Shown piece after piece: positions 9,835-19,554 of a stretch of 19,565 nucleotides of DNA. The notes under the pieces were generated by a model that was not told the DNA's origin, searched no databases, and saw only the letters and a program-made list of their open reading frames with translations. How positions within the stretch are numbered: position 1 is the stretch's first letter; every line of letters starts with the position of its first letter. Both the position numbers and the translations under genes were made by a program. The DNA comes from Parvularia atlantis (Eukaryota; Opisthokonta; Rotosphaerida): positions 1-19,565 of the forward strand of contig CALSCO010002301.1 in the NCBI GenBank assembly GCA_943704415.1, read 5' to 3'.

Positions 9835-12800
9835 TCAGCGCACCGATTGCCAGTCGTGGAAGTCAAGCGGGAGCTGCATCGCCGCCAGCTGCTCGCGGTG
9901 GTAGCGCTCGTACATGCCCTTGACCTGCCGCACCGGCGCACCTCAGCGACTCACAGCGGCCGCGTGCGCGCGCGTGCCTCGGGCGCGGCGTTGCGGATGT
10001 CGAGCCTGAGGGGCGTGTGCGCAGGGTGAGTGAGCCGCGGCAGCACGGCACAGAAGAGCAGCCGCGCACCGGTTCGCGTCGCCCGCGCTGATCACTGCAG
10101 CGGCACATGCGAACGCGCGTGCGCGCGATCGGTCAGCACCTACATCAAGCGTGGCATGCCACACGCACGCACCGCGGCGAAATGGTACCTCCGACGACGG
10201 CCCGGCGCCGCGGTCGTTCACGCGGACCACGCGCCGCACTTGCTGGTCGTCCGGCACGTAGGCGCCGTTGGGCGCGGCGGCCGGATCAGGCCGCACCTCC
10301 CGGTAAACCGGCGGCACGCGCAGCGGTTCGTCGACACGGCGCACCAGGCGCACGGGCACCTGCAACTCAGCAGCCGCGGCGGTGTCCATCGGCTCGTCAG
10401 TGCGACGGTGCTCCTCGCGCGGCGGGGGCGGGGCAGACGGGTGCTCGTGACGCACCGACCGGTACGCAGGCCTGCACAAGCAGTGCGCGCAGTCAGCACC
10501 GAAAAGCTCACGCGTAGCCGTTGCACGCATCGCCGTTGTACGCACCGCTGGACAGGCTCATCATCGCGCTCGTGTGGTGCCGGTGTGACCGGATCACGGC
10601 GGCGCGGCTCGTCGTGCTCGAGTCGCTCGCGCAGGTCGCGGTCGCGCTGAATGTGCTCGCGCATCTGCCGCTCGCGCGCGTCGTGCTCGAGGTCGTTCTC
10701 GCGGTCGCGACTGCGGTTGACGGGAGGCAGCGGTCGACCTTGCGGCTCTGGCGGCCGACCGGGCGAAGCGGCTTGCGCGTACTTCGGGAACGAGCTGCGC
10801 TCAACCAGGCGGCCGGTGATATCGTCGGGCGGGCTGCGCGGGATGCTTCGCGACAGGTCTCGCCGCAGATCGTCACGCGGCAGCTCTCGCTCAGCAGGCC
10901 GCTGGCGCTCTAGGGGCATTTGGAGCCGCTTCTGTAGCCCGCGCGACAGTTCTCGCGGCGGCTCGCGCGACAACTCGGCCGTCATCTCCCGCGGAAGCTG
11001 TAGCGGCTGGACTGGCGGCTGACCGCGCGGCAGACTGCGCGGCTGGAGCTCTCGCGGCAGCTGCAAGGGCGTCTGCTCACGCGGCGGTAGCTCTCGGTCG
11101 CGTGGCGGCAGATCACGCGGTGGTAGCTCGCGCGGCGGTTGGTCACGGGGCAGCTCGCGCGGCATGTCACGTTCGCGAGGCAGTAGCTCGCGTGGCAGTT
11201 CTCGAGGCAATAGCTCGCGCGGCGGTAGGTCACGGGGCAGCTCGCGCGGGATGTCACGTTCGCGCGGCGGTAGGTCACGGGGCAGCTCGCGCGGCATGTC
11301 ACGTTCGCGAGGCGGTAGGTCACGGGGCAGCTCGCGCGGCATGTCACGTTCGCGAGGCAGTAGCTCGCGTGGCAGTTCTCGAGGCGGTAGCTCGAGTGGC
11401 GGTAGATCACGGGGCAGCTCGCGCGGCGGTAGCTCGCGCGGCAGATCTCGGGCGGAAAGATCGCGCGACGGCAGCGCATCCCGCTGCCGCGATATGCGAC
11501 GCTCGGATGCGATGGGCGGCACGGCAGCTGGCGAGTGCTCTTTCTCAGGCTTGCGCGCGGACAGGGGCTCCTCGGAACGGCGATCCTTGCGCGCACTGCC
11601 GTCGCTGACGCGGATGCGGTCACGGATGCGGTCGCGCTCTCGGTCACGCTGCAGGGCGAGGTCGTACTCCACGTGTGGCCGCGCGCGGTTGTCATCCCGG
11701 CCGCGGCTGAGACTACGGTCACGGTCGCGGTTACCGTCGCGGTCGCGCGGAACACCGCTGCCGCTCGGTGGCTGTCGCGCGCCGCGTTCAGCAGCGCACG
11801 AGGGGACGACACGCCGTACCTCGTCAAGAGCGCCGCGGGGAGGCCGGTGGGCCGGCGTGCGTGCTTGCCTGCGCTTTCACGTGAGCCGACCGCAAGCAGC
11901 AGGAAGCAACGGTCTGCTTACCGCCTGCCAAAAAGGTCCTCGATCGGCCTCGCGCGCTCCTCGTGCGGCTCCTCGAGCTCGCTAAACTTGCTGATGACCA
12001 ACATGGCAAGCGGCTCGGGCAGTTCCTGCACTTACGTCAGCGCCACAGCACCCCGGACGCCGCCCCGTCACACGCACTGTGCCGTCGCGCGAGCGCGCCA
12101 CCGGCAGGTCGTCGTTCATCGGGTTCTTGCCGACGATGTGGCTGAAGCCGACGTAGCCCCTGCGCAGCGCGTCAGCTCAGACACAAATGATGCGCACGGC
12201 GACGCACTTCTTGAGCCAACGCAGCTCGAATGAGCCGCCGAGCGAGTCGTACCTGGTCATGTTCCAGCGCGGCGGGCTGCGCGCCTCTCCGACTTCCGAC
12301 GCCATCTGCGCATAGCCTGGCGTACGTCGCTGCGACGTCAGACCGGCTGTGCCATGCACGCTTGTGCCGCAGCGCACCCTGCAGCCCGCCGCTGTTGTTG
12401 ATCGAGAAGAACAGGACGACGTTGCCGGTCTGCGCGCGCGTGCGGATGACCTTCCAGCACTCACCCAGCCGCCATGAGGGACAACGCACCATGTACGCGT
12501 TCTGCAGCCGGTTCGAGTTCTCCGTGCCGGTCGCCCAGACGCTCTGTCACGCGCAATAAACAGTCGTCAGCTGCTGCGCACCGGGGCAGGCACACGCGCG
12601 CACGCTACCAGTTCCATGGCAACGCTGAGGTTGCTGCTGTCGCGGCTGCGCAGCACAAAGTAGCGCGTGCGCGGCGGTGCCCCCATCTCGGGCCGGCTCA
12701 GGCGATCGCGTATGGGCTTGGCCGGCAGCAGCGGGCGCGGCGGGCGGTCCTGCGGCATGTCGCGCACTATGCGCGTTTCCGGCGTAAGCACATCACGTCC

Positions 12801-14396
12801 GTGTCCATCATGCCGCGTGCGCGTGCGCGCGCGCACCGTCCGTACGGCGCGGCGGCGGCGACGCCGAGCGCATGTGCCGGCTCAAGGGGGGCGGGCTGCT
12901 CGTGCGCACGTGCACGGGCGGGAGCGGCCGTCCCTCGAGCGGCGGCGGGCCCGCGTGGCGGGGTGGCGGCGAGCGCGATCTCGAGCGACCCAGACGTGGC
13001 GGCGGCGAGCGCGACCGCCGCGGACCGGGTGCGAGAGGCAGCAGTTTCGCCGGCGGCAGGGGCCCGCGTCCCGACGGCAGGACGGCCCGCGCGGGAGGCG
13101 GCGAGAACGAGCGGCGGCGTCTGCAGCCACTCACACGTGGGTCAGCGCCATCCACACTCGCTGAGTGTGCGCGCGCACCCGCGCTGTTCGTCCTCATGCA
13201 GCGCGTCCCGGCGGTCGTCCTCACGGTGCAGCGGGCGCACGTCGCTCACGCGCGGCGGCAGGTCCACGCGAACAAACGGCTGCGACAGGCCCTCGAAGCG
13301 CTGGAACGGCCGCGGTCCATCGTCGAAGCGGGCGGGCACGCGCGATCCGTCCTCGGCGCGCGGCGGAAGGCGCTCCGGGCGGCGACCGTAGTTGTCGGGG
13401 CTGGGGCTCTGAACGGGCACGTGGCGGCGGCGCCGCGATCAACGACGCTGCACCCGAGACGGGAGGCGCAGGCGAGTGTGGGGGGAGGCGTGTGCGGAGA
13501 GGGGCATGCCAGCGAGAGCAGCGAGAGAGGAAGAGCCCGCGCGGCGAGCTTGAACGGCGGCTGGTTGCGTCCCCGCCGAAAGGTCCACGGCGCTCGTCCA
13601 TCGCGTGCGCGCGCGCGCGTCCGCGGCGCCGGGCCAACGCGCCGACGATCCGGCTGCCGGCCGCGCAGACTCGACGGCCACGCACAAAGGGAGCGCAGAG
13701 AGCGAGGGGCGGATGGACGAACGGATGGATGGATGGATGGATGGGGCACGGCGGTACCTTTCTGCCGAAGGACCGCGAGGCGGGCGGGGCGCGGCGGAGG
13801 GGCGAGGGCGACCGCCGCGACGCTCGCGCTGAGCGGGGCGAGGGCGAGGGCGAGCGGCGGCGTCGGTGGCGCCAGTGGGCGTCGCGGCTGGCCTCGTCCT
13901 CGTCGTCCTCGTCGTCGCTCGGTGCGCCGTGCCTGCTGCCGCTGCCGCCGCGTGCGCGGTCGCTATGCGCACGGTCGTCAGCGCGCTCGCCGTCCTGCTT
14001 GGCCTGCCGCGCCGGCTGCGCGGGCGTCTGCTGCTGCGGCGCCATCTGCTGCTGCTGCGGCGCCAGCTGCAGGTAGTCGTCCTCGCCCGTCAGGTCGCCC
14101 AGCACGTCCTCGGCGATCTCGTCCTCGCGCGGCGGGTCGTCCACGCCGTAGTCGGGCACGAGCTCGTCGTCGTGGTCGTCGCCCGCCCGTCTGCCCCGCC
14201 GGCTGTGAGACGGATGGCGCCCGTGTGGCGCCAGCCCGTGGCGCGGCCCGCACCTGTCGCCGCCGCCGTCACCCGGCGTCTCGCCCTCGTCGCCGTCGCC
14301 GCCACCGCGCTCGCGGCGCCCGTCGCCACCGCCGCCGTCCGCGGCGGCGCGCCCGCGGCCGGCCCACGGCGCCGTCGCCGTCAAGCCCTCGTCCAT
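9835..14396 (-). CDS. YTH-domain RNA-binding protein (YTHDC1-like m6A reader)
   Basis: Probable nuclear reader of N6-methyladenosine RNA. Sixteen exons: 14396-14254, 14202-13758, 13408-13179, 13120-12837, 12766-12609, 12543-12490, 12429-12378, 12316-12208, 12159-12078, 12025-11922, 11868-11820, 11771-10546, 10471-10173, 10094-10070, 10005-9978, 9924-9835; about 1,125 aa. Residues 1-370 are Gly/Asp/Arg-rich, with an acidic DDEDDEDEAS patch, poly-Gln and RS-like RRRRSPSPSP and RSRSPPPR. The YTH domain (about 402-545) shows RYFVLRSRDSSNL, SVWATGTEN, VVLFFSINNSGG, GYAQMASEVG, PPRWNM, GGSFELRWLKK and KNPMNDDLPVARSRDGTEL; the two tryptophans match the m6A cage. The C-terminal half is Arg/Glu/Asp/Pro repeats. 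The last intron appears GC-AG. Uncertain: acceptor of intron 6 (12450 or 12429), 48-nt intron 11772-11819, and the tiny tail exons. Confidence 0.87.
9925..9977 (-). other. Probable GC-AG intron in the YTH gene tail
   Basis: The exon ends CCCGAG, the intron starts GCACGC and ends CGGCAG (53 nt). The short upstream exon contains no GT, and read-through meets a TGA. The junction leads into a natural-looking amphipathic C-terminus (VKGMYERYHREQLAAM...) that ends at TGA 9837-9835. Confidence 0.6.
11070..11455 (-). repeat. Mixed-charge tandem repeats in YTH protein (45-bp units, 72-bp duplication)
   Basis: This coding repeat is built from pentapeptides (R)(E/D)LP(R/P). Three consecutive 45-bp units at 11223-11267, 11268-11312 and 11313-11357 are almost identical and encode 15-residue RERDMPRELPRDLPP-type blocks. 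A fourth copy is at 11136-11180. A 72-bp segment at 11136-11207 recurs at 11313-11384 with one base difference. The near-identity at synonymous positions points to recent expansion by slippage or unequal exchange. Confidence 0.92.
13409..13757 (-). other. Unusually long intron in the YTH gene
   Basis: The donor follows FGRK as GTACCG and the acceptor GTTCAG precedes SPSPDNYGRR; both are phase 0. At 349 nt it is about six times the usual length here. It includes a (GGAT)5 microsatellite at 13723-13742. An additional exon inside it, for example around 13560-13610, cannot be excluded; I see no conserved motif there. Confidence 0.55.
13723..13742. repeat. (GGAT)5 microsatellite
   Basis: Five perfect tandem GGAT copies on the + strand lie within the long YTH intron, close to its donor site. 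Confidence 0.95.
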
Positions 14397-14464
14397 GGCG
14401 GGAAAGAAGTGCTTGCGCACTGCATGACACACAATAACAGTTAAACGTCAACTGACTCGCGGTC
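14397..14464 (-). promoter_or_regulatory. 68-bp spacer between ADCY10-like stop and YTH start
   Basis: A locally AT-richer spacer, with ACAATAACAGTTAAACG around 14431-14447, separates two minus-strand genes. It must serve as the 3' end of the upstream gene and the promoter/leader of the YTH gene. A GTCATGCAG on the minus strand near 14420 could be the acceptor of a leader intron. No polyadenylation consensus is seen. Confidence 0.3.
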
Positions 14465-17400
14465 TTATGCGGGCGGGAGGCGGGCGATGAGCAGGGCGAC
14501 GTCGGCCTGGCACCCGGGCAGGCTGAGCGCCTTGGCCTGTGGCGCGCGCGCAGCGCCGCGTCAGCGCATCGAGCAGGGGGCAGTAGCCAGAAGGCGCACC
14601 TGCTCGGCCAGTTCGTCCAGACGCCTGCGCCGGTCTGCCGTCGCCTTCTTGCCACGCGGCGGCGCCGCGTGACGCAGCGCCTCGACAGACACCATCACCT
14701 TGAGCAGGAACAGCCCCTGCGGCACAGCCAGCGCGGCTTTCTCAAACAGCGCCGATGCCTGCCGCGCGCTGCGTCAGGCGCCCCGTCCGTGCGCGATCGA
14801 GTCACTGCAGCGCACGCACCCGCTCGGTCGCGCCGCGATCGAGCTGCTCAAGCGCCTCAAACTGGTGCACGGCGATGCCCACCGGCGCCCACATCTTCTT
14901 GAACAAGCGCGCCTGCTTGAGCATAGTTGCGACGTAGCTCATGAACAGGCGGCGGCCGCTGCCGTTGTCGCTCGCGGCGCGCGAGGTCACGGGCGACGGG
15001 GGCGCGCTCGAGCTGCTGGACGAGCTCTCGACCGTGAGCGTGGACGTCGTGCTCGTCGCCGTGTTCTTGGTCAGGCGCGCGCGCGCGGCCGGCGACGACA
15101 CGCGTGACGATGTCTCGGACGTTGCGTGCGGCGTGTCAAAGCTCTCGCGCGACATCGTGGTCTTGAGCGCGCGGTCGCCCACGGACGCGCTCCACGAGTG
15201 CGTCGTCTTCTCGGCCTTGTTGTTCGCGAGGCCCTGCACACGGCTCGGCTTCGGCTTGGTCATGGTCTAACACGCACGCCACCCAAGCGTGATTAGCGGC
15301 AATGCGCGCGCAACGCACCACGCCGCACCTGCGTGTGCTGCTCCATCGGCGTCTCGTGCAGGCCCGCGGCCGTCAGCGCCGAGCCGAACGCGTCCTCCTC
15401 GCCCGTGTCAATGTGGCCGTGCGGCGCCGATGACTGTGCGAGCGCGGGCGAGGCCGTGAGCCCCCTGCACGCCAGCGCGCACTGACCGCGCACCGGCTGG
15501 AAGCCCGCCTCCATCGGCAGCCCGGCCTGGTGCCACTTGAGCAGGGCCATCGCCAAGAAGAACAGAGACGGCGTGAAGATCATGCCCAGCGTCGGGTTCA
15601 TGAGCTGCGCCATCGAGCTTGAGCGTCGCTGTGCACTGGCGCGCGGCGCGGCAGGGACGTACCGACGACAGGATCGACAGGATGCGCTCGAAGTGCTCGA
15701 GGAACTTGCCCCAGTCCTTGAGCACGGCAAAGTGGTAGGCCATCGAGCACAGCACGCCTGGCCGCGGCGCCGCTGCCGTCAGACGCGGGCACTCAACCAC
15801 GGGGCGCGCGCGCGCGACGCACCAAACGACCCGGCCGAGCCCAGCTGACGCAACGAGTTGACCACCGCGCCAACGAGCACGCGCATCCAGCTGTCGGCCT
15901 TCTCGAGCTCGTCGGCGAGGGTCGGGTTGAGGTCCAGCATGATCACCATCGTCGCGGCGCTCATCACGTTGAACACGTCCTTGTAGCCCGCGCGTCAGCC
16001 GGCAGCGCGCACCGAGCGTCGCACGGCACACCTCGCCGTGGTCGATCGACTCGTTGAACATCTCGCGCGCGCGCCGCATGGCCATGTTGAGCTGCCCGCT
16101 CATAGAGTCCAAGTAGATCGTCGCGAGCGTCGAGTCGTTGCACCGCAGACCTTGCCGACGCATACACGGTCAGGCCCGGCGTCGAGCCGCTGAAGCACCC
16201 GCGCACCGTTCACGTCGACCAGCTGGTTGTTGATGTCAAGCAGGCGGATGCACTCGCGCGCGTTGCCCGACATGAAGCACGCCATGCCCCGGAACATGTT
16301 CACGTTGATCAGGTCAAGCGGGTTCTCGGCGCGGTTGGCGATCTGCTCAGCGCGCTGGAAGTACTCGGCGGCCAGCCCGATGCGGCCGCTGTGCACGCGC
16401 GCGTGTCAGTGGCACGCAGCGCACAGACGAGGCCCAGACACACCGCGTGTGCAGCGACAGGGCCACGATCGCCTCGACGCGCGCAAAGTGCAGGTCGTAC
16501 CCGCTGCACGCGGTCTCGCCGAGCGCCTCGCACAGGTTGAGTCGCGTGAGCACGCACCAGGTGGCCTCGTCCTGCACGCGCGCGCATGGTGGGCATGGGG
16601 TGCTGCTGCGCACGGCACGCGCTCGCGCAGCACGCACGTTCTCCGACAGGTAGATGAACGCCTCGCCCAGCGGCAGCAGCGTCTCGATCAGCGCCACAGT
16701 CCGGCGCACCTCGACCTCGTCGGTAATCTCGGGCTGGCGGCTGGTGTGCGCGTCAGCAGTGCCGGTACTCGCGACAGCGCGCGCGGACGCACTCGGGCTG
16801 GTTGCGCTTAGCCCAGTACTTGCTCTGCCTGGACAGAAGCTTGACCGTGGCCCAGCGCAGCGCGTTCTTGCTCGAGGGCAGGTGCACGTCGAGGTACCTG
16901 TGCGCCGGGCGGGGGGCAGCGTGTGTCAGGGGTGCGTGGGCGCGCAAGCGGGGTGCCGGCGCACTTGAGCGACTCGAGCAGGTGCCCCTTGCCGAGCTCC
17001 CAGTCGTAGATGGCCACGTACGACTGGCCCAGATTCTTATGCCAGCGCGCGCGGCGGTCGTTCGTGAAGATGATCTTCTTGTCGGCCTCGAGCATCGGAA
17101 GCGAGTGTAGCAGCTTCTTGAGCGCGACCGCAGCTGCCGGCGCGCTAGCACGTCAGCGCGCGTCGGCCGCGCACGGGCACGCAGTGCACCGTCCGCGTAG
17201 AGGTTGTTGAACATGTGCAGCTCGGCCATGCCCTCGAGGAACTGGATGCGCTTGAACATGTTGCTTGTCTTCTCATAGTGGTGCAAGATGATCGGCAAGA
17301 ACTGCTGGCGGTTGTCGTCGTTGAGCTGGTCCTCGTACATGTGCGCGACCTGCCGTGCCGCGTCGCGCATGAGCACGGCACGCAAGAGCGACCCCCCGCG

Positions 17401-19554
17401 CGAGCGCGCGCACCATCGAGTGCACTTTCGACCGCTCGCTCACGAGCATGGTCGAGTAGACGCACTTCTGCAGCAGCGCGCTCTTGAAGACCATCACGAC
17501 CTGCTCCAGAGGCACGTCCTGCACGTTGCTCGAGTCACTGCCCACAAACAGCGACGCCTCGGCGCTCGTCAGCTGCGCGCGCGCGCGTGAGCCGTTGCGC
17601 GGTGACAGCGGCATGACCACCGCACCTTCTCAAAGCACTCGCGGATGCCGATCGCGCGCTGCGTCTGCGTCACGTGCGCAACCATGTCGAGCGAGAACGT
17701 CTGCACGGCGCGGCGCGGCGCGGCGCGGCGCAAGTCAGCGCGACCCGGTCCCTCAGACGTCACCACGCACGTTGCCAATGACCGACGCGACACGCAGAAT
17801 CAGCTGCAGCGTCGGCTCGATGCGGTCGAACTGCACAAGCATCGCCGACTGCAGATCCTTCGGCACAAGCACGTCCAGGTCGCTGCCGAGGCCTTGCCGC
17901 CCCTGCACAGCCACGCGAGCGAGCGTCACGCCGACGGTGCACGCGCGCGCGGCGGAAGGAGCGCACCTTGGAGAAGAGCTCAAACGTGGGCGAGACGGCG
18001 AGGTTGCGCTGGGTCTTGAGGCCGCGCGCCACGTGCACGACAAAGAGCGGGTTGCCGCCGGTCTTCTCCATGACGGCCTCGAGCAGACGGTCCTGGACCG
18101 ACCGCACCTGCTCGCCGTAGATTGTCGCAATGAGCTTGCTGACGGCCTCGCGCTTGAGCCCGCCCAGCGTGACGACGCGCGCCTCGGGGCTTGTCTGCAG
18201 GCGCGCGCAGGGCTCGGGCACATTGCGCGCGAGCGGCCGCATCGCAAACACGAGCAGGAGGCGCGGGCACCGCCGCGCGAGGATCTGCAGCATCGTCCAC
18301 GAGAGGCCGTCGATCCACTGCGCGTCGTCGAGCGCGAGAGCCAGGCCGTTCGGGAAGAGAGGCGTGGTGCGGGCAGCGCCCGAGCGCGGCGCCTTGGGCG
18401 GGAGCGTGACCTGGTTGATCACGCGCACGAGGACGTCGGCCAGCGCGTCCAGCTTGGTGAGCTTCTCGGGCGCGGCTGGTGCCGAGCTCGAGGCGCGGTA
18501 GCGCACGCTGCGCGTCGTCTCCGGGCGCGCCTGACTGGGGATGGTCACCACGTTCGCGACATCGCTCCGGCCGATGTCGCCGATGGTGAAGGCGAGCGCG
18601 AGCGTTGTCGCGAGGTTCTTGGGCGCGCCGATCTTGTCCAGCGCGGTCGCGAAGCGGTTCATCAGCATCTGTATCCTCTGGTCGTCCGCGTCAAACTCGA
18701 GCGAGCCGTTGGGCGACGGCCGGAGCGAGCCGTTGGCCGGGCCGGGCGAGAGCGAGCCGATCGAGGCCGGATTGGGTGTGCCGGGCGCGGTCTGCGAGTG
18801 CGGCAGGCAAGGCGATCCAGTCAGGTGGCCCGGACAACGCGTGCGCACGCACAATAGCAGCACGCACGTCCGGGCCCAGCGGCACGCTGCCGTCGCTCAG
18901 CTTGCGCACGGGCTGCCCGTCGGATGACATCAGACGGTCCACGGCCACGCCCGACATGCGGATAGAGCGGTAGAGCGACCGCGACCGGCCCGACTTCTTC
19001 ATGCCCGGGACGCCAGAGAGCGTCGCGGCGCTGTCGCGCTCCGCCTTCGGGCTGGCCTGGCGCATGGCGCGGACGAGCGCCGGCATCTGGTCGTCGCTGG
19101 TCGAGCGGGTGATCTTGGCGTCGGCGCCGGTCCCACCGGCGTCGTCGCTCGTCGGGCTGGGCAGCTCCTCGTGGATGAGGTCGACCAGGTCGAGCACGAG
19201 GTCGCGGAAGACGAAGAACGGCGTCGACTGGTCGACCTCGTCGCCCTTGGCCACACTGTTCGTCGCACAGTGGTGGTCAGCCGCCGCGGTGCCGCCAAGG
19301 CGCGCGCGTGGTCGCACCACGACGGAATGCCGTTCAGTAGCGCCTGCTCGACAGCGTACGAAAACATGGACGACTTGCCCGTGCCGCCGTCGCCTGATCG
19401 CGTGCGTATGCCGTCAGACCTCGCGGCGCAACACAGGCGCATGCGCGCACCCTCAATGAACAGACGCGGCGGCGCGGAGGCCGTCGTGAGAAAGTCGGTC
19501 AGCACGGCCGCGATCTTGGCCATCTCGTCCTCGCGTCCGACAAACATCATGGCC
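14465..19554 (-). CDS. Soluble-adenylyl-cyclase (ADCY10)-like STAND ATPase/TPR protein, 5' partial
   Basis: The C-terminal 1,289 residues are present; the gene continues past the right edge. Exons: 19554-19451, 19393-19318, 19255-18868, 18791-17967, 17902-17771, 17700-17626, 17572-17414, 17349-17190, 17133-16965, 16897-16793, 16740-16638, 16571-16444, 16388-16207, 16150-16032, 15979-15823, 15757-15663, 15604-15494, 15433-15329, 15266-14820, 14758-14600, 14536-14465. It opens with FVGREDEM, then Walker A GDGGTGKS (about 35-42) and STPFFVFRDLVL. A Ser/Pro/Gly insert follows (about 85-225), then Walker B ALALDDAQWIDGLSW (about 341-355), KTGGNPLFVVHVARG, VPKDLQSAMLVQFDRI, and helical TPR-like segments. 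ERSKVHSMVAHMYE, FLEGMAELHMFNNLYADA and EVRRTVALIETLLPLGEAF resemble the mammalian ADCY10 C-terminus in order. A Ser/Thr-rich linker lies near 15266-14960. If ADCY10-like, class III cyclase domains should lie upstream. Other AAA_16/TPR proteins are the main alternative. Confidence 0.78.
17706..17730. repeat. (CGGCG)5 pentanucleotide repeat in an intron
   Basis: Five tandem CGGCG copies on the + strand lie in the 70-nt intron 17701-17770 of the ADCY10-like gene, just upstream of its CAG acceptor on the minus strand. They replace the expected pyrimidine tract with a GCCGC run. Confidence 0.9.

Noticed and set aside
11919-11924. In-frame TAA (11921-11919) right after DLFGRR as the end of the YTH protein
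   Set aside because: The TAA lies within a good donor, GTAAGC. Splicing to 11868 keeps phase and the mixed-charge frame downstream has no ATG of its own near its start. Kept as an alternative in the findings.
11164-11985. A + strand frame with SRGSSRG/MSRSRGG repeats resembling an SR protein
   Set aside because: It is the exact antisense of the PREL/PRDL repeat exon. The minus-strand frame is continuous in phase with the YTH domain, while this frame has no domain and no sensible start.
12872-14437. A 521-codon + strand frame rich in Arg, Ala and Gly
   Set aside because: Antisense to YTH exons 1-4, with no motif. The minus strand gives RS-like motifs and closes phase into the YTH domain.
17701-17770. 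CGGCG repeat as a coding Ala/Arg tract
   Set aside because: It lies between a donor and an acceptor that join ASVIGN to TFSLDM in phase, so it is intronic.
17484-18857. A 457-codon + strand frame
   Set aside because: Antisense to the ATPase core, whose minus-strand frame has the Walker B and GGNPLFV motifs.
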